From NCBI RefSeq assembly GCF_004341245.1, contig NZ_SLWY01000008.1:1-64000 (forward strand): a stretch of 64,000 nucleotides of DNA, in the 5' to 3' direction. Position numbers and translations under genes: made by a program. Below, one piece after another: positions 15,264 through 22,449 of this stretch. The notes beneath the pieces were generated by a model. That model was not told the DNA's origin. It ran no database searches and worked only from the letters and a program-made list of their open reading frames with translations. Positions within the stretch are counted from its first letter, which is position 1. Every line of letters begins with the position of its first letter. This stretch comes from Plasticicumulans lactativorans (GTDB lineage Bacteria; Pseudomonadota; Gammaproteobacteria; Competibacterales; Competibacteraceae).

Positions 15264-16199
15264 CTAGGCCGAACCCCCGCCCTCCCCGGCGTCGGCGTGA
15301 CCGTGCGCCCAGCGCCGGTACTGACCCGGCGTCGCCCCGGTGGCGTGGCGGAAGGCGTTGCCCAGGTGGCTCTGCGAGGCGTAGCCGCAGGCGGCGGCGA
15401 CCGCCGCGAGCGGCAGCGTGCCGCGCAGCAGCGCACGGGCCCGTGCCAGCCGCCGTGCGGCGAGCCAGGCGTGCGGCGCGCTGCCGGTCGAGCGCTGGAA
15501 CATGCGCGCGAAGTGGTAGGGGCTCAGGTGGGCGACGGCCGCGAGCTCGTCCAGCCCCGGCGCGCGCTCCAGGTGCGCATCGAGGTAGTCCAGCACCCGC
15601 CGCAACACCGCCGGCGCCAGCCCGCCGCGCACCTCGGGCAGCGGGCGGTGGCAGGCGTAGCGGGCGACGAGGTGGGCGAGCAGTTCGCTCACCACCTCGT
15701 CCAGCGCGAGGCGCCCGGGCCACGCCTTCCAGTCGAGCGCGGCCAGCCGCGCCGCGGCGCCCGCGGCGGTGGCATCGTCGACGTAGACCGCATCGAGCAG
15801 GCCGGCGCTGCGCGGCTCGCGGTCCAGCACCTCGACCACCGTGCGTGCGAAGGCGGCCGGCGGCAGGTACAGGTGCAGGAAGGCGAGCGCGCCGTCGACG
15901 ATCCAGTCGGAGCGCTCCCCCGCCGGCAGCAGGCACAGCCGGCCGGGCGCCCCGCGCCGCGACGGGTGGTCGGCGCGGCGGGTGCCGTAGCCGCCGGCGA
16001 GGTAGACCGACACCGTGTGGTGCTCGGGCGCCTCGTAGCGCACGCGATCGTCGGCATTGGCCCAGACGGCGAGGCTGCGGCCCTCGTCGAGGGTGGCCGC
16101 GCGCAGCAGTTGCGCGCGCGAACGCGCCAGCGTGCGGCCGACGCCGACGTCGGGCAGCGGGGCGGAGGGCTCGGGCGGGGTGACGGCGGTGGCGGACAT
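15264..16199 (-). CDS. AraC-family transcriptional regulator
   Basis: This 311-residue regulator has an N-terminal sensor region (about 1-200, without recognisable ligand residues). The C-terminal AraC DNA-binding domain (about 205-305) has two helix-turn-helix units: LDELAAVAHLSPYHFARMFQR and LAAVAAACGYASQSHLGNAFR. The ATG at 16199 follows GAGGAAA. It diverges from the EamA exporter across 147 bases, so that gene is its likely target. It converges tail-to-tail with fau, 9 bases apart. The inducer is unknown. Confidence 0.87.
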   Translation of the reverse strand: MSATAVTPPEPSAPLPDVGVGRTLARSRAQLLRAATLDEGRSLAVWANADDRVRYEAPEHHTVSVYLAGGYGTRRADHPSRRGAPGRLCLLPAGERSDWIVDGALAFLHLYLPPAAFARTVVEVLDREPRSAGLLDAVYVDDATAAGAAARLAALDWKAWPGRLALDEVVSELLAHLVARYACHRPLPEVRGGLAPAVLRRVLDYLDAHLERAPGLDELAAVAHLSPYHFARMFQRSTGSAPHAWLAARRLARARALLRGTLPLAAVAAACGYASQSHLGNAFRHATGATPGQYRRWAHGHADAGEGGGSA

Positions 16200-16346
16200 C
16201 GGCGGTTTCCTCGTGGCGTCGAGGGTACACCGGCGCAGCGCCGCCCCCGCGGCGGCGGCGGCGAAATGCGCAAGAACCTGCAAGACCGCGCGGCGCGCCC
16301 GGAGCGAGGCTCGACGCCCATCGACCTGCGCCACGGGCACCCCGCC

Positions 16347-17216
16347 ATGACCGTCCTGCTCTACGCCCTGACCGTGCTGATCTGGGGAACCACCTGGATC
16401 GCGATCAAGTTCCAGCTCGGCGTGGTGCCGATCGAGGCATCGATCGTCTACCGCTTCGCGCTCGCCGCGGCGGTGCTGTTCGTCGGCCTGCTCGCCACCG
16501 GCCGGCTGCAGCGCCTGCGCGCGGTCGACCACGGCTGGTGCCTCGCCCAGGGCGCCTGCCTGTTCTGCCTGAACTTCGTCTGCTTCTACGCCGCCACCGG
16601 CTACGTCACCAGCGGCACCGTGTCGGTGGTGTTCTCGGCGGCGACGGTGTTCAACGCCGTCAACGGCCGCCTCTTCTTCGGCCGGCGGCTGACGGCGCGG
16701 GTGCTCGCCGGCGCCGCGCTGGGGGTGAGCGGGCTGACGGCGCTGTTCTGGCGCGACCTCGCCGGCGGCGGCGCGGCGGCGCTGCACGGCGTCGCGCTCG
16801 CCGCCGCCGGCACGCTGTGCTTCTCCTTCGGCAACATGATCTCGGCCCGGCACCAGGCGCTCGGCCTGCGGCCGCTGTCGACCAACGCCTGGGGCATGCT
16901 CTACGGCACGCTGCTGCTCGCGGCGGTCGCCGCGCTGCGCGGCGTGCCGTTCACCTTCGACGCCTCGCCGCACTACGTCGCGGCACTCCTCTACCTCGCG
17001 ATCCCCGGCTCGGTGATCGGCTTCACCGCCTACCTGACCCTGGTCGGGCGCATCGGCGCCGACCGCGCCGCCTACGCGACGGTGCTGTTCCCGGTGGTGG
17101 CGCTGACGATCTCCAGCCGCGTCGAGGGCTACCAGTGGAGCGCCACCGGCGCCGCCGGCCTCGCGCTGGTGATGCTCGGCAACGTGCTGGTGTTCCGCGC
17201 GCCGCGCGCGAGCTGA
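16347..17216 (+). CDS. EamA/DMT-family transporter
   Basis: This 289-residue inner-membrane protein has about ten transmembrane helices in two EamA repeats. The first starts at LYALTVLIWGTTWIAIKFQLG, the second at about residue 145. DMT proteins of this kind export amino acids or other metabolites. The start at 16347 lacks a strong ribosome site. Divergent placement from an AraC regulator suggests regulated export of that regulator's ligand. From its 3' end onward base composition falls and housekeeping order is lost until 19374. Confidence 0.82.
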   Translation: MTVLLYALTVLIWGTTWIAIKFQLGVVPIEASIVYRFALAAAVLFVGLLATGRLQRLRAVDHGWCLAQGACLFCLNFVCFYAATGYVTSGTVSVVFSAATVFNAVNGRLFFGRRLTARVLAGAALGVSGLTALFWRDLAGGGAAALHGVALAAAGTLCFSFGNMISARHQALGLRPLSTNAWGMLYGTLLLAAVAALRGVPFTFDASPHYVAALLYLAIPGSVIGFTAYLTLVGRIGADRAAYATVLFPVVALTISSRVEGYQWSATGAAGLALVMLGNVLVFRAPRAS

Positions 17217-17708
17217 AGACCAGCTCGACCGATCGGGGCAGTATGCAACCCTTCTCTATATGGACTCCCCCGTAAATTAAGACAGATCGTGTTTTTGACT
17301 TTCCGGGGCGCATCACCTGCAGTCGACTATCCGGCATCTGTGGTGGGTTCTGAATGACCCGTGCCGACATGAAATCTGCCCGCGATGCACCAATCGTTAC
17401 AAGCGGATGCTGGAGAGCCGGAAGCGTTATCGGCGTCAATTCGCGTGGGTGTGATCCGGTTTGCCATGATGAGCGATCCGTCTCGGCGCAAGGGTGAGGG
17501 GAAAGGGTGAATCGATCAGGCAGCGATGATGAAGGCGTTCCATCGGACCTGCGCGAAAAGTCGCGCAGGTCGGTGAATTCAAACGTTTGGCGTCGCAAAA
17601 TCCATCGTCGCGTTCCGTCCGGAGTACGATGCCCCCATGCAACTCGCCACTCCCGCGAGCGCCGTCCCGGGATTCGTTGCGAGCCCCTGAACAGGGGAAG
17701 CTTCAGCC
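17217..17708 (+). other. 492-base intergenic stretch without a convincing gene
   Basis: Base composition is visibly less GC-rich than the flanks. A short A/T-rich run lies near 17250-17300. A perfect hairpin with 10-base arms ACCTGCGCGA/TCGCGCAGGT and loop AAAG sits at 17547-17570 without a following T-run. CCCCTG-AA-CAGGGG at 17684-17697 includes the GGGGAAG ribosome site of the next gene fragment. No open frame on either strand looks like a protein. It may hold the promoter and leader of the broken downstream gene. Confidence 0.5.
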
Positions 17709-17804
17709 ATGAGAACTGCCTTTCTGGTCAACCGGGACGTCGAAAGCAATTTCGCTCTCAATCTGCTGATGCCCGAGATTCATCAGTTCAGTAGGTTGGG
17801 CTGA
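17709..17804 (+). pseudogene. N-terminal remnant of a formyltransferase-like gene
   Basis: An ATG after GGGGAAGC opens a frame with MRTAFLVNRDVESNFALNLL and then PEIH, like the first strand and helix of formyltransferase-fold proteins. The frame ends after 31 codons inside a REP-like palindrome, so the last four or five codons are foreign. A matching C-terminal piece without a start lies about 1 kb downstream at 18849-19108. I infer one gene broken by insertion, with loss of its middle. Identification rests on memory of the family, so confidence is moderate. Confidence 0.5.
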
Positions 17805-17824
17805 ATGAAATGAAGCCCAACGTT
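17791..17824 (+). repeat. REP-like palindrome, left copy
   Basis: GTAGGTTGGGCT, an 11-base loop, then AGCCCAACGTT form an imperfect hairpin of the common proteobacterial type with arms GTTGGGCT/AGCCCAAC. An inverted copy lies at 18034-18066. The palindrome begins exactly where the formyltransferase-like reading frame stops making sense, marking the left border of the inserted DNA. Confidence 0.75.
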
Positions 17825-17925
17825 CACCGCGCGCATGCTGGGGAAGCCTAAACCGATGCGCTACCGAAGCGCCCAAGACATAAACCATCCACGACAGCCG
17901 CCGGAGCAAACGCGAACGTGGTGCC

Positions 17926-18026
17926 TGACAGCGCCGCTACCGGGCGCACCACATCGGGATGACATGGACCTGCAAGCGCATGCCAACTACATTCATTCCA
18001 ACCCGCTTGCGTGCCCACCGGAGTGG
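17926..18026 (+). pseudogene. Decayed C-terminal piece of a REP-associated tyrosine transposase (RAYT)
   Basis: Two frames together give QRRYRAHHI (17929-17955) followed by RDDMDLQAHANYIHSNPL and then ACPPEW (to 18026). This matches the conserved RAYT tail of the form WQRRFWEHxIRD-x-HxxYIHxNP. The Trp codon expected before QRRY is TGA (17926-17928), and a frameshift lies near 17955. Only this end survives, and the catalytic HUH and Tyr segment is missing. RAYTs are the transposases associated with REP palindromes, which flank it here. Confidence 0.62.
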
Positions 18027-18033
18027 CGCGGTA

Positions 18034-18066
18034 AACGTTGGGCTTCGCAAGCTCAGCCCAACCTAC
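18034..18066 (-). repeat. REP-like palindrome, right copy (inverted)
   Basis: AACGTTGGGCT, an 11-base loop, then AGCCCAACCTAC is the reverse complement of the arms of the copy at 17791-17824, with a different loop. The two copies point toward each other around the RAYT remnant, the arrangement of a REP doublet (BIME-like) or a RAYT locus. Confidence 0.75.
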
Positions 18067-18191
18067 GGGTTGCGGCGCTCTTGTCGTTATCGTTTTCTGG
18101 GGTTCGGTCATTGCACCGCTCGCTGCGCTCTGGCAATACGCTCCAGGCGACGTCACTCGCCTCGTTTCGCTCGGCTCGGCCGCGCGTGGGC

Positions 18192-18205
18192 GTTGGGTGT
18201 TGGGC
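18192..18205 (+). other. GTTGGGT/GTTGGGC core, possible right end of an attC-like site
   Basis: GTTGGGT (18192-18198) and GTTGGGC (18199-18205) both fit the integron core site GTTRRRY. The next gene starts 30 bases later, as in gene cassettes. GCCCAAC at 18056-18062, inside the right REP copy, could be the opposite end. No integrase is present and the attC fold cannot be verified by eye, so this is tentative. Confidence 0.35.
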
Positions 18206-18234
18206 GTCACAAACATCGCCCGGAGATCATAATC

Positions 18235-18813
18235 ATGAGCATGTTGTGTAGCCTGTATCGAATCACCCCAGAACAGATCACAAGACTGAAAGACTACCCT
18301 GGCGCCGTCAGCGAACTGGTTGGCTTTACTGCTCCTCCTCCGAAGGCCAGTTTCCTGTCAAAGCTCTTTGGGAAGCCCCCGAAACAACCATCTCTTTCAG
18401 GGCAGCAGTTCGAGCCTGTCGCAGAAAGCGACATTTTCGAACTCAACCAAGCTTGGCACATCCTGCATTACCTGTTCTCCGGCACCAACGCAGAAGGTCC
18501 GTGGCCTAGCGGGTTTTTGATGTCAGGAGGCGAGGAGATCGGGCCTGATCAGGGCTATGGGCCAATCCGTCTCCTTGACCCTGAACGCTCTAGAGCCGTC
18601 GCTACATTTCTCGATGCTCAATCGTTCGAGATCATGAACCCTGCGTATGTTGCCAGCGACATCGAAGCGGCCGAGATCTATTGGCAAGCATCCTCCGAAC
18701 ACACTGAACGGCAGCGGCAGTTGGAGGAGCTGTGGAGCATGGTCAAGGGACTACAAGCCTTCTTTGAGCACACCACACGAGCAGGGAATGCGACGCTTGT
18801 TTCCATCTATTGA
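18235..18813 (+). CDS. DUF1877 (YfbM-like) protein
   Basis: A 192-residue protein beginning MSMLCSLYRITPEQITRL, with AWHILHYLFSG near residue 70 and GYGPIRLLDPERSRAVATFL near residue 105, all marks of DUF1877/YfbM. The function is unknown; the protein is soluble with no signal peptide. GGAGAT precedes the ATG at 18235; a longer open frame upstream crosses the REP copy and is rejected. Codon and base use are much less GC-rich than in neighbouring housekeeping genes. Short flanks with integron-type core sequences on both sides suggest it arrived as a cassette. Confidence 0.75.
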   Translation: MSMLCSLYRITPEQITRLKDYPGAVSELVGFTAPPPKASFLSKLFGKPPKQPSLSGQQFEPVAESDIFELNQAWHILHYLFSGTNAEGPWPSGFLMSGGEEIGPDQGYGPIRLLDPERSRAVATFLDAQSFEIMNPAYVASDIEAAEIYWQASSEHTERQRQLEELWSMVKGLQAFFEHTTRAGNATLVSIY

Positions 18814-18816
18814 AGT

Positions 18817-18840
18817 GTCACCCAACCCTTCGCTCCAAGG
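18817..18840 (+). other. ACCCAAC core and attC-like left half after the DUF1877 gene
   Basis: ACCCAAC at 18820-18826 fits RYYYAAC, the left core of attC sites. CCTTCGCTCCAAGG follows, resembling the usual AAC-N2-TTCGNTCAAG inner half. It begins 6 bases after the DUF1877 stop codon, as in integron cassettes. No complementary right half (CTTGGAG...GTTGGGY) is found downstream, so the site appears truncated at the junction with the gene remnant that follows. Confidence 0.4.
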
Positions 18841-18848
18841 CGCACGCA

Positions 18849-19108
18849 GCAAGCCTTTGCTGTGGCACATCCTTTCGCTCTATCGGCCAGGCGCAGGCCT
18901 GATCCTGGACGCAGTCCGGCGGCTGGAACGCGGTGAGCCCGTCATCGGGACGCCGCAAGACCCGTCAGACGGCGCCTACTACTCGTTTCCCACCGACGAC
19001 GACATGCGTCGTTTCGCTGCGCTGGGATGGCGACTACTTGATCGCGAGGACGTCGGCGACCTTCTCGAAGCGTACGGATGCATGCCGGCCAAAGGGCAGG
19101 CTCGATAG
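18849..19108 (+). pseudogene. C-terminal remnant of a formyltransferase-like gene
   Basis: This open frame has no start of its own. It encodes about 85 residues including RPGAGLILDAVRRLERGEPV near its start and, further on, PQDPSDGAYYSFPTDDDMRRF, then a C-terminus ending at the TAG 19106-19108. The PQD...YYSFPT block is typical of the end of formyltransferase-family proteins related to methionyl-tRNA formyltransferase. Together with the fragment at 17709 it looks like the two ends of one gene whose middle was lost when foreign DNA entered. No separate function is expected. Confidence 0.55.
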
Positions 19109-19373
19109 CGTGGGCCGTAGACGGCCTTGCATGAAGACTGGCCGCCCGGGGTGGTATCGAGCAGCCCGCGGAACTCAGCGATGACCTCGTCGTAACACCT
19201 CCCGCCGTACCTATGTCCTCGTCCTCGTCCGCGTGCGCTTCGCCACCGGGCGCACGCGTGGCGCCGCTTCCATCCGTCCGGCAGCGTCCGCTAACGTCCG
19301 CCGGCAGCCGGCAACGCCCCACCGCCGGCACATCGCCATCAACCCGCTGATCAGCAAGACACACGGTGCCCAC

Positions 19374-19883
19374 ATGAAACACTGGCTGATGAAGTCGGAG
19401 CCCGAGACCTTCGGCATCGAGCACCTGGCGGCGCGGCCCGGGCAGACCGCGTACTGGGACGGGGTGCGCAACTACCAGGCGCGCAACATGATGCGCGACG
19501 AGATGCGGTGCGGCGACCAGGTGCTCTTCTACCACTCGAACACCGCGCTGCCGGGCATCGTCGGCATCGCCGAGGTGGTGCGCGAGGCCTACCCCGATTT
19601 CACCGCGTGGGACCCGCAAAGCCCCTACCACGACCCGCGCAGCACGCCCGAGCGGCCGCTGTGGGTGATGGTCGACGTCAGGCTCGTGCGGCGCCTCGCG
19701 CGGGTGATCGGCCTCGGCGAGCTCAGGGAGCATGCCGAGGCGCTCGGCGACTTCCCGCTGCTGCGCCGCGGCAACCGGCTCTCGGTGATGCCGGTCACGC
19801 CGGCGCAGTGGGACTACATCCTCGGCCTGGAGCGGCCGGCGGACGCTCAGGCGACCAGCCGCCCGCCGTCGAGCTCGAGCTGA
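19374..19883 (+). CDS. EVE domain protein (ThyN1-like)
   Basis: This 169-residue protein opens MKHWLMKSEPETFGIEHL and has WDGVRNYQARNMMR near residue 28 and VLFYHSN near 50, the standard EVE fold of the PUA-like group. EVE domains bind modified bases in DNA or RNA; the bacterial stand-alone protein has no settled role. The start is chosen at the KHWLMKSEP motif. The 3' end overlaps the convergent ABC gene by 37 bases. The 265 bases upstream (19109-19373) show no gene. Confidence 0.87.
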   Translation: MKHWLMKSEPETFGIEHLAARPGQTAYWDGVRNYQARNMMRDEMRCGDQVLFYHSNTALPGIVGIAEVVREAYPDFTAWDPQSPYHDPRSTPERPLWVMVDVRLVRRLARVIGLGELREHAEALGDFPLLRRGNRLSVMPVTPAQWDYILGLERPADAQATSRPPSSSS

Positions 19884-20527
19884 CGCTCGCAGTGCCCGGC
19901 GAGGTCGGCGTCGTGGGTGACGAGCACCAGCGTGGTGCCGCGCTCGCGGTTCAGCTCGAACAGCAGGTCGATGATCTTCTGCCCGGTGCGGCGGTCGAGG
20001 TTGCCGGTGGGCTCGTCGGCGAACAGCACCGCGGGGCGCGGCGCGAAGGCGCGCGCGATGGCGACGCGCTGCTGCTCGCCGCCGGAGAGCTGCGCCGGGT
20101 AGTGGCGCGCGCGTGCGGCGAGGCCGACGCGCGCCAGCACCTCGGCGGCGGCCTCGGCGGCGTCGTCGCGCCCGGCGAGTTCGAGCGGCAGCATGACGTT
20201 CTCGAGCGCGGTCAGCCCCGGCAGCAGCTGGAAGGACTGGAACACGAAGCCGACGCTGCCGGCGCGCAGGCGGGCACGGCCGTCCTCGTCGAGGCTGCCG
20301 AGCTCGACGCCGGCGAGCCACACCTGCCCGCTGCTCGGCGTGTCGAGCCCGGCGAGCAGGCCGAGCAGCGTCGACTTGCCCGAGCCCGAGGCGCCGACGA
20401 TCGCCGCGCGCTCGCCGGCCGCGATGGCGAGGTCGACGCCTTCGAGTATCGTCAGCACCCCTTCGGGGCTGGCGACCTGCTTGCCGAGGTCTGCCGCCCG
20501 CACGATTGCATCCGAGCCCGTTCGCAT
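19847..20527 (-). CDS. ybbA: YbbA-like ABC transporter ATP-binding protein
   Basis: This 226-residue ATPase belongs to the LolD/MacB/YbbA group. It has Walker A GASGSGKST near residue 47, the Q-loop in FVFQSFQLLPGLTALENV, signature LSGGEQQRVAIARAF, Walker B VLFADEPTGNLD and H-loop VTHD. It diverges from tesA across 31 bases, as ybbA does in E. coli. In E. coli ybbA is followed by the permease gene ybbP, but here it runs directly into the convergent EVE gene, so no permease is linked. Its target is unknown. Confidence 0.85.
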   Translation of the reverse strand: MRTGSDAIVRAADLGKQVASPEGVLTILEGVDLAIAAGERAAIVGASGSGKSTLLGLLAGLDTPSSGQVWLAGVELGSLDEDGRARLRAGSVGFVFQSFQLLPGLTALENVMLPLELAGRDDAAEAAAEVLARVGLAARARHYPAQLSGGEQQRVAIARAFAPRPAVLFADEPTGNLDRRTGQKIIDLLFELNRERGTTLVLVTHDADLAGHCERQLELDGGRLVA

Positions 20528-20558
20528 GATTCGAGTACCTGGAGCTGAAAAGGAACCC

Positions 20559-21182
20559 ATGAGCCTGTCGACCCCGTTGCGCCGCCTGCTGCTGCTGCTC
20601 GCCCTGCTCGCCCCCTGGCCGGCGCTGGCCGCGCCGGCGCTGCTGGTGCTGGGCGACAGCCTGAGCGCCGCCTTCGGCATCGACACCCGCAGCGGCTGGG
20701 TGAGCCTGCTCGCCGAGCGCCTCGCGGCACGCGGGCTCGACCTGCGCGTGGTCAACGCCAGCATCAGCGGCGACACCACCGCCGGCGGCCTGGCGCGCCT
20801 GCCGCCGCTGCTCGCCGAGCACCGCCCGCGCGTGGTGGTGATCGAGCTCGGCGGCAACGACGGCCTGCGCGGCCTGCCGCTGCCGGTGGTGCGCGGCAAC
20901 CTCGAAAGCCTGATCCGCGCGAGCCGCGACGCCGGCGCGCGCGTGCTGCTGCTCGGCATGCGCATCCCGCCGAACTACGGCCCGCGCTACACCGAAGCCT
21001 TCCACACCCTGTACGCCGACCTCGCGCAGCGCTACGAGGTTCCGCTGGTGCCGTTCTTTCTCGACGGCGTGGCCGCCCAGCCCGGCCTGATGCAGGACGA
21101 CGGCATCCACCCGCGCGCCGAGGCGCAGCCGCGCCTGCTCGACAACGTCTGGCCCGCGCTCGAACCGCTACTGCGCCCCTGA
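20559..21182 (+). CDS. tesA: Periplasmic arylesterase/acyl-CoA thioesterase/lysophospholipase TesA
   Basis: A 207-residue SGNH/GDSL hydrolase. A signal peptide (residues 1 to about 23) ends at ALA. Block I GDSLSAAFG carries the catalytic Ser, block II has VNASISGDTT, block III GGNDGLRG, and block V DGIHP the Asp-His pair. It cleaves acyl thioesters and lysophospholipids in the periplasm. GAAAAGGA precedes the ATG. Divergence from ybbA is the conserved order. Its last 15 bases overlap the end of the convergent MgtC-type gene. Confidence 0.9.
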   Translation: MSLSTPLRRLLLLLALLAPWPALAAPALLVLGDSLSAAFGIDTRSGWVSLLAERLAARGLDLRVVNASISGDTTAGGLARLPPLLAEHRPRVVVIELGGNDGLRGLPLPVVRGNLESLIRASRDAGARVLLLGMRIPPNYGPRYTEAFHTLYADLAQRYEVPLVPFFLDGVAAQPGLMQDDGIHPRAEAQPRLLDNVWPALEPLLRP

Positions 21183-22430
21183 GGCGGGCAGCAGCAGCAC
21201 CAGCGCGACGCCGGCGGCGAACGCCGGCGCGGCCAGCGCGAGCACGCGCACGAGCAGCGCGCGGCCGCCGATCGAACCGGCCAGCAGCACCTTGAACACC
21301 GTGTTGCTGAGCACCCCGACGAGCACCAGCCGCCAGGCGGCGTCCTCGGCGACCACGCCGGCGTTGGCGAGGCGGGCGATCGACAGCGCGATCGCGTCGA
21401 CGTCGCTCAGCCCCGCCACCACCGACACCACGTACAGTGCATCGCTGCCGAGGTAGGTCTTGGCCGCGGCGAGCAGCACCAGCACCAGCGCGTAGAGCGC
21501 CGCCATGGTCACCGCCGGACCGAGTTCGGCGGGGTTCTGCTGCAGCGGCGGCCGCCCGCCCTTCTGCCGCACCCGCAGCCAGGCGAGGCCGACGCCACCG
21601 AGGGTGAGCGCGAGCATGATGCCGAGCGGCAGCGCCACCGCCGGCAGCAGCCGCGGCGCGACCACGCCGACCTCGAGCGCGACGCGCACGAAGGTCACCC
21701 CCGAGGCGAGCGTGACCGCCACCGCGGCGAGGCCGGCGGCGAGCCCTTCGCGCGCCTGCCGGGCGTAGGCGAGCGTGGTCGCGGTGCTCGACACCGCCCC
21801 GCCCAGCGCGCCGCCGAGCAGCACGCCGGCGTTGCCGCCGAACACCTTGTAGAGCAGGTAGCCCGCCACGCTGATGCCGACGATCAGCGTGACCATCAGC
21901 CACACCTCGAAGGGGTTGAACACGTCGAGCGGCCCGAAGGTGCGGTCGGGCAGCACCGGCAGCACGACGAAGGTGATCAGCACGAACTGCATGATCGCGC
22001 GCAGGTCGCCGGCGGCGAGGTGGCCGACCAGCGAGTGCAGTTCCTGGCGGAAGTGCAGCAGCGCGACGACCACCCCGGCGATCACCACGGCGATCACGAA
22101 GCTGCCGAAGGCGATGTAGGCGCCGAGCCCGTACATCGTCAGCAGCGCGATCTCGGTGGAGATCGCCGGGTCGACGTCGGCCACGCGGCCGCGCCACTGC
22201 ATGACGTTGCCGAGCACCAGCAGCGTGGTGATCGCGAACAGCCCGGCGACGATCACCCAGCCGCCGAAATGCCCGGCGAGCAGCCCCGACAGGGTGCCGA
22301 ACAGCGTCACCAGCGCGACGCTGCGCAGCCCCGCGAACTCCGCCCCGGTGGCCTCGCGCTGCAGCCCGATCAGCAGGCCGAGCGCGACCGACAAGCCGAT
22401 GCGTTCGAACAGCTCCGTGCTCGGGTCCAT
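21168..22430 (-). CDS. MgtC/SapB family membrane protein with DUF4010 domain
   Basis: This 420-residue protein has roughly twelve hydrophobic segments. The N-terminal MgtC/SapB domain has the GLLIGLQRE motif near residue 18 and LRSVALVTLFG near residue 35. The C-terminal half is DUF4010, with GGALGGAVSSTATTLAYA near 205 and GLSDVDAIALS near 335. MgtC proteins act in survival at low magnesium and modulate membrane ATPases, but the long DUF4010 form is uncharacterised. Orientation is opposite to tesA, with a 15-base tail overlap. Confidence 0.82.
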   Translation of the reverse strand: MDPSTELFERIGLSVALGLLIGLQREATGAEFAGLRSVALVTLFGTLSGLLAGHFGGWVIVAGLFAITTLLVLGNVMQWRGRVADVDPAISTEIALLTMYGLGAYIAFGSFVIAVVIAGVVVALLHFRQELHSLVGHLAAGDLRAIMQFVLITFVVLPVLPDRTFGPLDVFNPFEVWLMVTLIVGISVAGYLLYKVFGGNAGVLLGGALGGAVSSTATTLAYARQAREGLAAGLAAVAVTLASGVTFVRVALEVGVVAPRLLPAVALPLGIMLALTLGGVGLAWLRVRQKGGRPPLQQNPAELGPAVTMAALYALVLVLLAAAKTYLGSDALYVVSVVAGLSDVDAIALSIARLANAGVVAEDAAWRLVLVGVLSNTVFKVLLAGSIGGRALLVRVLALAAPAFAAGVALVLLLPASGAQ

Positions 22431-22449
22431 CAGCGCTCCCGGCGCCGGC

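Noticed and set aside
17507-17794. Possible 95-residue protein in the gene-poor stretch
   Set aside because: No recognisable family, no good ribosome site, and it overlaps the start of the formyltransferase-like fragment in another frame.
19109-19373. tRNA or attachment site upstream of the EVE gene
   Set aside because: No T-loop GGTTCGA-type motif or acceptor pairing was found; no repeat matching the ends of the inserted DNA is present.
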